A stretch of 27,279 nt of DNA from Planctomycetaceae bacterium (lineage in GTDB: Bacteria > Planctomycetota > Planctomycetia > Pirellulales > Pirellulaceae), in the NCBI GenBank assembly GCA_003501565.1, contig DNPC01000121.1, forward strand, positions 565 through 27,843. Reading direction: 5' to 3'. Shown piece after piece: positions 1 through 8,502 of the stretch. Numbering within the stretch: position 1 is the stretch's first letter; every line of letters starts with the position of its first letter. The notes under the pieces are model-generated. The model was not told the origin of the DNA and made no database searches. It saw only the letters and a list, made by a program, of their open reading frames with translations. The position numbers and the translations under genes are program-made.

Positions 1-2040
1 AACAACTGGTGGTGGGCGATCGACAACTTAAAGATCACCGGCGATGTTGATGGCCTACCATTTGGTGGTATTAGCACGAGCGACACGACGCAGTGGAATG
101 TTACGACTGTTGATACTTCCGCATTCCCACAAGTTGCAACGCTTAGCCCAGCCGACGAGGCTTCCGACGTACCGGTCGATTCACCGCTGTCGATCACGTT
201 CGACCAAGATGTTCGCAAAGGCAATGGCTTCATCCACATTCTGCGGGCCTCTGATGGAAAAATTGGTGCAAGTTTAGACGTCAATTCCGCTGCAGTCACC
301 GTTGCAGGACCTGTTGTGACGATCGATCCACCTGCAGATTTGCTCGATGGAGTCGAGTATTCCATTCAGGTCGACGAAGGCGCTATACTATCCACCGCGA
401 CGACTCTGCAGACTGGCGTAACACTTCTGACGCAGGACTTTGATACGCTCCCACTTGGACCAGCCATCTGGGAAGACAATGGAGACGGTACAGACTTCAC
501 GGTTGTGCCTCCCGAGGGTTTCACCATCGATAATTCGAACATGCCGACTGGTGGATTCGATGAATGGGACGGTTGGTCTGTCGCAGATAACGACTTCTGG
601 AGTGTTGCTGGCGGACAAGATCGCAGCGCATTCACGCTTGGATCGGGCAATGTTGCAGTCGCCGACTCTGATGAATTCGACGACGGGAATAACCCGCAGC
701 GTGACAATAACAATGATCGCGTTCCTTTCAATAGCTTGCTGAGAACACCCGCAATTGATCTGACAGACGTCCAGTCAGACAGCGTGAAACTCGAATTCGA
801 TTCGAGCTTCCGCCCGGAAGGCAATCAAATTGGTCTGGTGGAAGTCTCCTTCGATGGCGGAACGAGTTGGACAGAAGTCCTGACGCTAGACACGGAAGAC
901 CATCGCAATATTCGCTACTCGTTCGACATTTCCAATCCAGCGACTGGCACGGCGGAGTTTCGTTTTTCCTACACCGGTGCAAACAACTGGTGGTGGGCGA
1001 TCGACAATTTAAAGGTGAGTGGCGATGTAGCAGGACTGCCTGCTCTGGGTCTCGATAATGCCGACAGCTGGACCTTTACTGCTGAGGATCGGCGTCCAGG
1101 AATCGCTGCGATTAACCCGGCGGACGATACCACCGAGGTTGCCAAAGATGCGAATCTGTCGATCACTTTCGATCAGAACGTTCGCAAAGGAAATGGCTTT
1201 GTGCATATCCTACGCTCAGCCGACGGAAAGATCGGCCAGAGCATCGATGTGCGTTCAGCAGAGGTGACAATCAACGGGGCGGTCGTAACAATTGATCCAC
1301 CGGTCGACTTGGAAGCCACCACCGAGTACTTCGTTGCATTCGATGAAGGAGCCATCGTCTCCGAGGCGACTACTACTCAGCCCAATGCAACGCTACTCTG
1401 GCAAGATTTCGAAACTCTCGCCTTAGGTGCTGCCGTTGATGAAACTGGCGGAGACGGAACGGACTTCACCTTAACCCCGCCCAACGGTTACACAGTCGAC
1501 AACACCAACATGGCAACGGGAGGTGTGACTGAATGGCGTGGCTGGAGTTTCGCTGACAAAGATTTCTGGGGACAGGCGGGCGGCCAGGATCGCGAGAGCT
1601 TTCGGTTCGGCTCAGGAACCGTTGCGGTCGCTGATTCTGATGAATTCGACGATTTGACGAACTCGGAAACCGGCTTCGACAGCAAACTAGTCACTGTGCC
1701 GATCAATCTCGACAGCGTGGCTGTAAACTCAGTCACCCTGCAATTCGATTCGGACTTCCGCGACGAAGGCAGCCAGCAGGGTACAGTAGAAGTCACCTAC
1801 GATGGTGGAACGACCTGGCAGACGGTTTATACGCTGAATCCCGATGCTGACGCGGCGGCACCGGCTAACATCGACTTCCGAAGCCGTCGAGTGATTCTCG
1901 ATGTGGACAATCCTGCTAGCGGCGACATGCAGTTCCGCTTCAATTACACCGGTGACAACAATTGGTGGTGGGCAATCGATAACATTCTCGTAACCGGAGA
2001 TGTTGCAGGACTCGCATCGCCCGGAATTGCAACCAGTGAC
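1..2040 (+). repeat. In-frame ~327-residue tandem repeat inside the surface protein
   Basis: The marker NNWWWAIDN begins at nt 1, 982 and 1957, giving periods of 981 and 975 bp, with matching Ig-like text after each (SITFDQDVRKGNGF and SITFDQNVRKGNGF). The third marker leads into a more diverged Ig-like domain and then the dockerin. Two units are complete; the first copy of the beta-rich domain is cut by the window edge. Identity is highest around the Trp-rich and VRKGNGF segments, as expected for duplication of a two-domain module. Confidence 0.85.
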
Positions 2041-2862
2041 TCGTCGACCTGGAATTTCGTTACCGTCGATGAGCGATCTCCGACTGTCGAGAGTGTCGTT
2101 GTTGCTTCATCTGCCTGGGATGCTGCCTTCATCGACACCATCGACGGAGGCGGGGCTGGCGCAGGCAACGCGCAGGGACTCGAGCTGCAAAGTGGTAGTT
2201 CGCCCCTGGTATGGGATGACATCAACACGATGTACATTCAATTCTCAGAAAATGTCCTAAATACAGTCGACGCGAATTTCGAACTGCGTGACAGCACGGG
2301 CGTTATCGACGCAAACATTAGTTACGACCCGGCGTCGTTCCAAGCAACCATTACCGTGGCGTCCCCGCTGGGCTTTGGCAAGTATCGCTTGGGGGTTTCT
2401 GATCAGATCACCGACGCGGCGGGCAACGCACTTGACGGTGATGGGGAAGGCAACCCCGGTGGCGTATTCGACCTTCGGTTCGACATTGTGCCGGGCGATG
2501 GCAACCGCGATGGTCGAGTCAACAGCCTGGACCTTCAAGCGTTTTCGGCGGCCTTCCTGGCGCAGGCAGGAGCTGATGACTACAACCCATTTGCAGACTG
2601 GAACGCAGACGGTCGCGTCAACAGTGCGGACTTGGCTGTCTTTTCCGAGAACTTCTTGAACAATCTTGGCACGCTGAGCGATCCTGGAGCAGCTTTTTCA
2701 GGCGGAGCTGGTAACGCGCCATCGGGCGGGTCAGGAAGCTGGGCTTCGGGTGCTTGGGGCTCTGCAGGCAGCGGCTCGCGGCCAAGCTCAGACGGGGCCG
2801 ATGGGTTCTTTTCTGGATTGGGCGATGATGATGATGAGGAGGGTGGGTTGCTCTCCTTCTAG
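1..2862 (+). CDS. Large repeat-built secreted protein with Ig-like domains and C-terminal dockerin (5' end outside window)
   Basis: The frame is open from base 1, so the gene begins upstream; 953 residues are visible. It alternates two modules. One is an Ig-like domain of the SbsA/Big_5 type (nt ~127-420, ~1093-1380, and a diverged copy ~2080-2480), with core text such as LSITFDQNVRKGNGF. The other is a ~200-residue beta-rich domain (nt ~430-1060 and ~1400-2040) with the marks GDGTDFT, ADSDEFDD and NNWWWAIDN. Near the C-terminus (nt ~2491-2670) two calcium-loop repeats, GDGNRDGRVNSLDLQ and ADWNADGRVNSADLA, form a type I dockerin. The tail is Gly/Ser-rich and ends in an acidic run. Planctomycetes carry many such dockerin proteins without cellulosomes, so a cell-surface or matrix role is inferred; no catalytic domain is visible here, though one could lie upstream. 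Confidence 0.85.
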   Translation, partial: NNWWWAIDNLKITGDVDGLPFGGISTSDTTQWNVTTVDTSAFPQVATLSPADEASDVPVDSPLSITFDQDVRKGNGFIHILRASDGKIGASLDVNSAAVTVAGPVVTIDPPADLLDGVEYSIQVDEGAILSTATTLQTGVTLLTQDFDTLPLGPAIWEDNGDGTDFTVVPPEGFTIDNSNMPTGGFDEWDGWSVADNDFWSVAGGQDRSAFTLGSGNVAVADSDEFDDGNNPQRDNNNDRVPFNSLLRTPAIDLTDVQSDSVKLEFDSSFRPEGNQIGLVEVSFDGGTSWTEVLTLDTEDHRNIRYSFDISNPATGTAEFRFSYTGANNWWWAIDNLKVSGDVAGLPALGLDNADSWTFTAEDRRPGIAAINPADDTTEVAKDANLSITFDQNVRKGNGFVHILRSADGKIGQSIDVRSAEVTINGAVVTIDPPVDLEATTEYFVAFDEGAIVSEATTTQPNATLLWQDFETLALGAAVDETGGDGTDFTLTPPNGYTVDNTNMATGGVTEWRGWSFADKDFWGQAGGQDRESFRFGSGTVAVADSDEFDDLTNSETGFDSKLVTVPINLDSVAVNSVTLQFDSDFRDEGSQQGTVEVTYDGGTTWQTVYTLNPDADAAAPANIDFRSRRVILDVDNPASGDMQFRFNYTGDNNWWWAIDNILVTGDVAGLASPGIATSDSSTWNFVTVDERSPTVESVVVASSAWDAAFIDTIDGGGAGAGNAQGLELQSGSSPLVWDDINTMYIQFSENVLNTVDANFELRDSTGVIDANISYDPASFQATITVASPLGFGKYRLGVSDQITDAAGNALDGDGEGNPGGVFDLRFDIVPGDGNRDGRVNSLDLQAFSAAFLAQAGADDYNPFADWNADGRVNSADLAVFSENFLNNLGTLSDPGAAFSGGAGNAPSGGSGSWASGAWGSAGSGSRPSSDGADGFFSGLGDDDDEEGGLLSF

Positions 2863-3145
2863 ACAAACCTCTACGTCTAATTCCCGACAAGCGATCTAAC
2901 TGGCATTCGTGCGGCATCTGCGAGTGCCCTGCAAGATGGTAGTGCTGGCAGTCTGCGTAAACCGTGCGTGCGGTCAGTATTTGCGAACGATGAAGTTTTC
3001 GTGGATGCCGCGCAGCAGTCTTAGTTTTAAATTGCGATGTCAAATTCTGAGCGGTAAAAAAATGAATCGACGCAATAAACCACCCTCTTTCACCGGAGGA
3101 GTGAGGTCATCCGCCAACTCAGGGAGCAATCGAGGCTTCACCACG

Positions 3146-3601
3146 ATGACACAACGATTTGTAATGGGAGCAGTCTTGCTACTTACCGTGCTACCTTTGT
3201 CTGTGGGTTGCGGACCACCACCAATGCAATCGGTAAAGGGTACCGTCAGCTTCAATGGAAAGCCGCTTGCGAATTGCAAGGTTGGTTTCTCGCCGGACGT
3301 GGAAATATTCAATCCGGATCGACATGGCTACGGCGCGGGTCTGACCGAGGCAGACGGCAGCTTTACGATTCAGCACCCACAGGGCGTCGAAGGCATTTGG
3401 GCTGGCGACTACAAGGTCACGTTCGTTGCCTGGGTCGACCGAGCAGGAAAGCCGCTTGAACCGTTCGTAAAGCCAAGCGAGGTTGCCGGTGGTGTAAAGA
3501 ATCTGTTGCCCGATGCGTACGAGTCGCCAAGCACTACGCCTGAACGTGTGACAGTTACCAAAGGCGAGAACGTATTCAACTTTAAGATCAATTCAAAATA
3601 G
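3146..3601 (+). CDS. Small lipoprotein, carboxypeptidase-regulatory-like fold
   Basis: This 151-residue protein starts MTQRFVMGAVLLL and has a lipobox-like end, LSVGC (Cys22), so it is probably lipid-anchored after export. The rest matches the small planctomycete lipoproteins that sit next to DUF1559 genes: VKGTVSFNGKPLANCKVGF, a TEADGSFTI strand, GDYKVTFVAW, and a C-terminal VTKGENVFNFKI strand. It looks like one beta-sandwich of the carboxypeptidase regulatory type. The frame also has an ATG at 3062, but the signal peptide is only well placed from 3146, where CGAGG lies upstream. It is 24 bp before the DUF1559 gene and likely co-transcribed. Its function is unknown. Confidence 0.75.
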   Translation: MTQRFVMGAVLLLTVLPLSVGCGPPPMQSVKGTVSFNGKPLANCKVGFSPDVEIFNPDRHGYGAGLTEADGSFTIQHPQGVEGIWAGDYKVTFVAWVDRAGKPLEPFVKPSEVAGGVKNLLPDAYESPSTTPERVTVTKGENVFNFKINSK

Positions 3602-3625
3602 TTTTCAAAAGATAGGGATTTCCCA

Positions 3626-4723
3626 ATGCGCCGCATCAGGACGCGTGGTTTCACGTTAGTAGAACTGTTGGTCGTCATTGCCATCATTGGCATTCTAGTA
3701 GGCCTACTTCTGCCAGCCGTTCAAGCGGCACGCGAGGCAGCCCGCCGCATGCAATGCTCGAATAATGTAAAGCAAATTGTCTTGGCGACACACAACTTCC
3801 ATGACACCCACCGTGGATTTCCTATGGCTGCTGAGTTCGGCGTTGGAACCGGCTGGTCATCCTTAATCCTACCATTTATCGAGCAAGGCAATCTTTACAC
3901 TACTCTGCATTTCCAGGAAGACGGAGAAGGCAACTACCAATGGGCTGCTCCCGTGCCTGGAATCGCTGGCGACGACATCCCTAACCACCCCAATCCGAAT
4001 GTTCGCAAGTTCTTTGGTAATATCTGGGCCTGCGAACGTACTGTTCCAACCTATCGGTGCCCTTCTTCACCGTTTCCCGCCGCTGCAGCCGACATTTCGG
4101 GAGACAACTGGATTGTGCAGCGGAGAACACCTTCCAACTATCTTGGTTGTGTCTCAGGTGTGATCACAGACGATCGGCGACCACGAAATGTGGAACGGCC
4201 ATGGGGTGGTTCCGGCACCGTTGAAGTCATTAGCGACCTTGACGGAATATTTATCCAGCAGATGAATCACCAACGCATCAAAATGAACGGTAAGAGCTTT
4301 GGGATGACCGGCAGCAAAATGGGTTCCATCACAGACGGCACATCAAACACCATTGCAATCGGCGAGGCCGAGCCGGATGTTTCAGTGATTCCGGACATGG
4401 GGCTGGTCCGAGAGAACAACGCATCGATGATGGGCCGCAAAGATCACTGGGCCTTTGGTAGCGACGACGTGGATACGACCAATCAAGGAGATATGTCAGA
4501 ACTTCTTGGCTCAACGGGTGTGCGGATGAACTTCCCGAGAGCTCAGCCGGGTACACCAGAGTTCGCAGCCTACGAATTCAGTTTCGGTAGTAGCCATACT
4601 GGCGGCGCGAACTTCGGACGGGCAGATGGTTCGGTAACCTTTATCAGCGAGTCAATCGACCTCCAAACTTATAGCTGGCTGGGCAGTCGGAACGATGGTC
4701 AAGTTGTCACGCTTGAAAATTAA
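3626..4723 (+). CDS. DUF1559 protein with type IV prepilin-like N-terminus
   Basis: 365 residues. The N-terminus has the prepilin cleavage/methylation pattern RGFTLVELLVVIAIIGIL, a positive leader of seven residues then a hydrophobic helix, followed by LLPAVQAAREAARRMQCSNN, the hallmark of the DUF1559 family that is greatly expanded in planctomycetes. The C-terminus holds the family's H-x9-DG motif (HTGGANFGRADG). It is probably processed by a prepilin peptidase and exposed at the cell surface as a pseudopilin-like protein; its molecular role is unknown. The start ATG follows TAGGGA by about eight bases. It forms a two-gene unit with the upstream lipoprotein, a pairing common in this phylum. 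Confidence 0.92.
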   Translation: MRRIRTRGFTLVELLVVIAIIGILVGLLLPAVQAAREAARRMQCSNNVKQIVLATHNFHDTHRGFPMAAEFGVGTGWSSLILPFIEQGNLYTTLHFQEDGEGNYQWAAPVPGIAGDDIPNHPNPNVRKFFGNIWACERTVPTYRCPSSPFPAAAADISGDNWIVQRRTPSNYLGCVSGVITDDRRPRNVERPWGGSGTVEVISDLDGIFIQQMNHQRIKMNGKSFGMTGSKMGSITDGTSNTIAIGEAEPDVSVIPDMGLVRENNASMMGRKDHWAFGSDDVDTTNQGDMSELLGSTGVRMNFPRAQPGTPEFAAYEFSFGSSHTGGANFGRADGSVTFISESIDLQTYSWLGSRNDGQVVTLEN

Positions 4724-4736
4724 TCCACGCCCAGTT

Positions 4737-4800
4737 CCCAAGCATCGTGTGCAATTCGTGCACATTATGCGAGAATAAAGCTTCCAGGTAAGTGCTTGGG
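4737..4800. terminator. Nested inverted repeat after the DUF1559 gene
   Basis: An outer pair CCCAAGCA (4737-4744) and TGCTTGGG (4793-4800) encloses an inner hairpin TGTGCA-attcg-TGCACA (4748-4764). It begins 13 bp past the stop codon, so a transcription end or RNA-stabilising structure is likely. There is no clear T-run, so intrinsic termination is not certain. From 4801 to about 5000 I see nothing recognisable. Confidence 0.35.
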
Positions 4801-5008
4801 CACGAGCCCTGCAGGAGATCCAATCCGCATTTCGCACGAGCACATCGATGTATCAGTATTTACTAGGCAATACACGAATTCTGCTCCTTGCAACTTGCTG
4901 CGTTTAGCTCTGAGGCTCCCCCCACCCTCCTTAAAAACATTTACAAACGCACAGCGATCGCACTGAGTCCCTTGTAAGAACGTCCGCAGATTTCCCAGAT
5001 TGGTGGGC

Positions 5009-5312
5009 AGAACACTTTAGAACACTTTAGAACACGTCAAGAACGCCTTGTTCCGACGTAAACCCTTACTGAATAACGACTTAGGGCCCCCAGAACACTT
5101 AGAACACTTTTTCCGGATATATTACCCTATATATGTATATGCGTATTGCGCCTTATTACCCTATTTACTATTACGAAATATGCTTTTCCTATATGCGTAC
5201 TTACAATAAAAGTGTTCTAAGTGTTCTGGGGTGCAAATGACCCTTGTTTTTATTGGGTCAAATGGCAGAACACTTTTTGAAATATCTGTTCTAAAAGTGT
5301 TCTAAGTGTTCT
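5009..5312. repeat. AGAACACTT box array around an AT-rich core: candidate replication origin of the integrative element
   Basis: Nine exact copies of AGAACACTT are present: forward at 5009, 5019, 5092, 5101 and 5267; reverse (AAGTGTTCT) at 5210, 5219, 5295 and 5304. A degenerate copy is at 5029. Boxes are stacked at 9 or 10 bp spacing, about one helical turn. Segments 5088-5111 and 5208-5231 form a perfect 24 bp inverted repeat (two boxes plus CCCC/GGGG ends), flanking 96 bp that are very AT-rich and hold two copies of ATTACCCTAT (5121, 5155) and of TATATGCGTA (5137, 5190). A second perfect pair, 11 bp, is 5267-5277 with 5293-5303. Iterons beside an AT-rich unwinding region, next to a primase-helicase gene, are typical of plasmid or phage origins; the function is inferred. 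Confidence 0.7.
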
Positions 5313-5334
5313 GGATTCTCGCGACCCGTGGCAG

Positions 5335-5507
5335 TTTGGCCGATCGCCAAATTGGCACCAAACCCCCAAATTCGGTTCTTGGGGAGGTGCCATATAGCCC
5401 AGAATGGCTATTGGCGGCATGAGAGCAGAATTCGGGAGATAGGTGTACCCCACCATCGGCAGGGGGCAATGCGGGGTATTCAAAGTTAGCCCAGAGTGGC
5501 TATTGGC
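5335..5507. other. Hairpin-rich segment with a 21 bp direct repeat
   Basis: Two stems are clear: TTTGGC-cgatc-GCCAAA (5335-5351), and a long broken stem GGCACC/CCCCAA pairing with TTGGGG/GGTGCC (5354-5391). A 21 bp sequence beginning TAGCCCAGA occurs at 5395-5415 and again at 5487-5507 with one mismatch; each copy itself holds AGCC/GGCT halves. The segment lies between the box array and the 3' end of the primase gene and has no credible ORF. It could be single-strand origin structure, a regulatory RNA or protein-binding sites. Confidence 0.5.
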
Positions 5508-5522
5508 CTCGATGGCAGAAGG

Positions 5523-5544
5523 GGCCACAAATCTAATTGTGGCC
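5523..5544 (-). terminator. Hairpin just past the primase-helicase stop
   Basis: GGCCACAA (5523-5530) and TTGTGGCC (5537-5544) form a perfect 8 bp stem with a 6-base loop, 11 bp beyond the stop codon of the minus-strand primase gene. No U-run follows in the transcript, so it may act as a 3' stabiliser or a factor-assisted terminator. Confidence 0.4.
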
Positions 5545-5555
5545 AGAGTCGCCGA

Positions 5556-7907
5556 TCATGATTTTTGATTCTCCGGATAGTCATCGAACTCAGAACTTAG
5601 CCGAATTCCAAATCGATATCGTTTACCATTAGTCACCCTAGACTCTAGCCCCATCTTTTTCAGTTCTCGGCCGAACCCACTACTTGTGCGAACGGGGAAG
5701 CTGTTCTGCTGGCAGTAGAACTTATACGCTTGGTAGACGTCACCATTCACCTCTCGGAACTCCTCTCCCAATTCGCAATTCTCATCCACGAATTGGCCGA
5801 CGATATTCATGTCTTTGCGGTACTCATTGATGGCCCTCTGCACGATCGGCGGCTCGGTCAGTCCCTCAGTCGCATAGAGCCTGTATCCCTCAAGAGCCCA
5901 ATTCAAAATGCCAGGTAGCCCTTTAGGAATGTGAACCTCTTCAAGCTCCGTATCGAGGCCATCAAAGCATGCGTTAAATGGGCACAGTTTGACCCGTCGC
6001 CAAATGCCACCATCGGTTCCTCGGATGATGGGAAGATGGTTTGTAGACAGGAAGATCTTGTGGGTTGGCTCGAACTCCCAGAAGTCCTCTCTCATGCGGC
6101 GAGCGGAGATGGTATCACCGCCCGTTAGCATCTTGACCTGATTCTCATTGAGGCGGCAGTCCTGGTCGGTCTCCGAGGCAAATACGGCTCGTCGCCGGAA
6201 TAGTCCCACGAGTGCAGTGGGGTGATCGCGGGGAACTGCCATGAGGACTTGTTGGCCGACAGACCTGGAGTATTCTCCGAGCAACTTGCACATCGTCCGG
6301 GAGAACACGCCTTTGCCGTTGCGGCCTTCGCCGAACATGATGAATAGGCTTTGGACGTCCATGCCAGTGAGGCACAAGCCTGCGATCTTCTGCATGTATT
6401 TGGCCAACTCCGGGTCCGGCAGTCCATCGTCTCCGACGAACACCTCCGTGCAGAACTGATCCCACCTTGGACAAGTTGCATCTGGCTGGTACTCCGCTCC
6501 AGCCAACAGTGTGTTCTTGAACCAGCGGCTATGATCGAGTTGCTCGAAAGAGCCATCCTCGTTTAGTTGCAATACGGCATTCTGGCAGTGAAACTTCCTC
6601 TTGTCAGCATCAAGGTCACGAAAGCTGCATCGGATATATTCCCTTGTCACCGACGGCAGGTCACGAAGACCTTTAGGGGATAAGTACCCCTTTGCCTGAC
6701 TTCGAAGACTGTTTGCTGTTTTGTCGTCGATCTGGCCTTCCCGGAGCATTTTTTCGATCTCATCTTTGAGGTCGTCCACGACATCCTCCATACCCTTCAT
6801 CAGCTTGCTCAGGCCATCAACAGCGAACTTCTTTCCATCCCAACTGGCCCATTTGTTCCACTCGGCTACATAGAAGAATTCACCGTTCGCTTTCTCGGCC
6901 AGACGCTTTGCGACATCAAATCCCGTATCAGGGTACTCGCGTCGTTTAGCTATACCCTCACCCAGGGTGCTTTGAGTGAGAGCGTCCTTATACCGCCGAG
7001 CAATCTGTTGTGGCTTCCACTTTGTGGGATAGTTTGGTTGGAGATCCAGGACGCTCTGAATGACCTTGCAGGCTTGCTCTTCTGAACATCCAGCTTGAAC
7101 GCACTGTCTGCAGAGTTTGATTAGATAACCACTGCCGTCACCGCCCCACACCGCCTCAACCTTGGTGCATCGCCGAAGAGCTTCCTGGATGATGTCTGAT
7201 TCGTCGAACTCGCTCAAGTCGACATGCTCTTTCTCCTCTACGGCGGCAGGCTCGTAGTACAGAGCGTCAATCAGAAATTGCTTCGGTCGAGCACCGTCTT
7301 TAGGCCAAAGTGTCTTGACGAGTTTTGGCTGTTTGGTTTTGTGGTTGTAAGTTCCTGGGACTCGAAGAATCCGGCAGGGATCTTTCAGCCGATCGTACTT
7401 GAAGCCCTGACTCTGAGACCAGGCGAGGATCTGGTCGTTGAGCCCTTCCAAATTCCGCATGTAGGCTTCTAGTTGTTTAGGATCTTTGACTTTCCAGGGC
7501 CCACCGAATTGCCAATAGATGTGAAAGCCACCACCTGTGAAAATGATCTCGGAGGGCTTTGGGACAACCTTTTCCGAATTTAGCATCTCCGCAACTTGTT
7601 GTAGAGTCGGCAGCTTCTCTGAGGCGGCATGGACCCCCTCACAGGTGTCCAGGTCGGCAAAGAACCCAGGCATCAGTCGGCAGTGTTCGTTTCCGCCACG
7701 TTTGCCTTGTGGTGGCTCGGCCATTAGGCCCACGTTGAAATAGACGTGCTTGTCTCTGTGGGCCTGTTTGAAGTCCTCGATCTCTTGCCGAGTGCTCACC
7801 CGAGTCGGCTGGCCCAGGCGACCACCCTCTGGGCGGCTGTAGAGCTGGATCTTCGCTTCGTCAGTCACATGCGGCAAGTAAAAGTCGAATAGATCAATGT
7901 ATTCCAT
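5556..7907 (-). CDS. Primase-helicase (AEP-type primase plus D5/SF3 helicase) of the integrative element
   Basis: 783 residues, likely the replication protein of the element. Residues ~50-200 look like an archaeo-eukaryotic-type primase: GFFADLDT (D85, D87), FTGGGFHIYW (H129) and RVPGTYNHK (182-190). A middle D5_N-like part includes FFYVAEWNKWASWDG (344-358). The helicase follows: Walker A GEGRNGKG (526-533, K532), Walker B-like AVFASETD (574-581) and sensor FLSTNHLP (619-626), the superfamily 3 order seen in P4-family phage/plasmid primases. A C-terminal winged-helix-like tail is plausible. The ATG at 7907 is preferred over an earlier in-frame start at 7961 because AGGAG lies 8 bases before it. 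The gene is last in the minus-strand set; the 271 bp upstream hold no gene. Confidence 0.9.
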   Translation of the reverse strand: MEYIDLFDFYLPHVTDEAKIQLYSRPEGGRLGQPTRVSTRQEIEDFKQAHRDKHVYFNVGLMAEPPQGKRGGNEHCRLMPGFFADLDTCEGVHAASEKLPTLQQVAEMLNSEKVVPKPSEIIFTGGGFHIYWQFGGPWKVKDPKQLEAYMRNLEGLNDQILAWSQSQGFKYDRLKDPCRILRVPGTYNHKTKQPKLVKTLWPKDGARPKQFLIDALYYEPAAVEEKEHVDLSEFDESDIIQEALRRCTKVEAVWGGDGSGYLIKLCRQCVQAGCSEEQACKVIQSVLDLQPNYPTKWKPQQIARRYKDALTQSTLGEGIAKRREYPDTGFDVAKRLAEKANGEFFYVAEWNKWASWDGKKFAVDGLSKLMKGMEDVVDDLKDEIEKMLREGQIDDKTANSLRSQAKGYLSPKGLRDLPSVTREYIRCSFRDLDADKRKFHCQNAVLQLNEDGSFEQLDHSRWFKNTLLAGAEYQPDATCPRWDQFCTEVFVGDDGLPDPELAKYMQKIAGLCLTGMDVQSLFIMFGEGRNGKGVFSRTMCKLLGEYSRSVGQQVLMAVPRDHPTALVGLFRRRAVFASETDQDCRLNENQVKMLTGGDTISARRMREDFWEFEPTHKIFLSTNHLPIIRGTDGGIWRRVKLCPFNACFDGLDTELEEVHIPKGLPGILNWALEGYRLYATEGLTEPPIVQRAINEYRKDMNIVGQFVDENCELGEEFREVNGDVYQAYKFYCQQNSFPVRTSSGFGRELKKMGLESRVTNGKRYRFGIRLSSEFDDYPENQKS

Positions 7908-8178
7908 CCGTGTGGCTCCTATGCTCGCAGTTGATAAGCTTCGTGCAATGCTCAGATGCAACTGCGAGCAATGGAACTGGCAGTTGAGCTCGGCTTGATC
8001 TGCAGGTTTGCTGGTTGGAATGGGTTATTGGAAACGCTGCTTGAGGAACTGTTAGACCTGGCATATTTGTGCTCCTGTACGCCAAAGACTGCTTAGTGCG
8101 ACGAACATATTGCCGCCGGAGAAGTGCTTCAACTAGCCGTGGATGTTTCGGTATGAAGCCGGGATAACGGCCTGGATA

Positions 8179-8433
8179 TCAGTTGATGCCGAGTTCACGA
8201 TTTAGAAGTGCACGGGTCTTGCTGACGCTGGTCTTGCAAGCGCCTTGCCGGCTGCATTCGTCGATAAACTCGCGTACGGCTTCGACTGTTGTGAGACGCC
8301 GACCGCCGACCATAAAGGTCTGAAGCCTAGTTCCCTTGCAGCCCTTGGTAGCCCACCTCCAGCACGTGCTCGGATGCGGACGACGACCGGTTACGGCTTC
8401 AAATGCTGACGGGATCTGTAGATACTTCGCCAT
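8179..8433 (-). CDS. DUF1580-family small protein, HTH/excisionase-like
   Basis: 84 residues starting MAKYLQIPSAFEAV. The segment RPHPSTCWRWATKGCKGTRL then VGGRRLTTVEAVREFI matches the pattern of planctomycete DUF1580 proteins, which resembles a MerR/excisionase-type winged helix (helix, turn with Trp-Arg-Trp, then a GGRR wing). The open frame extends upstream, but the ATG at 8433 follows GAGGAG at good spacing. Such proteins are often found beside tyrosine integrases in this phylum, so a role as excisionase or regulator of the element is inferred from family resemblance and position. DNA binding is not proven. Confidence 0.75.
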   Translation of the reverse strand: MAKYLQIPSAFEAVTGRRPHPSTCWRWATKGCKGTRLQTFMVGGRRLTTVEAVREFIDECSRQGACKTSVSKTRALLNRELGIN

Positions 8434-8502
8434 TAAGAAATACTCCTCGTACCGAGAGAAACAGCAACAACATTCGTTGCATCGATACAAGAGTTTCGCA
8501 TA

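Noticed and set aside
4724..5008. Copy of the tRNA-Arg 3' end as left attachment site
   Set aside because: Only a 7-base match (CACGCCC) was found by eye, which chance explains.
5009..5312. CRISPR-like array
   Set aside because: Repeats are only 9 bp, occur in both orientations, and lack uniform unique spacers; no cas genes are present.
5250..5528. 92-codon minus-strand ORF downstream of the primase
   Set aside because: It runs through the hairpins and AGAACACTT boxes, has no family resemblance and its composition follows the repeats.
7894..8085. 63-codon minus-strand ORF before the primase
   Set aside because: It overlaps the preferred primase start and its Shine-Dalgarno site and shows no recognisable features.
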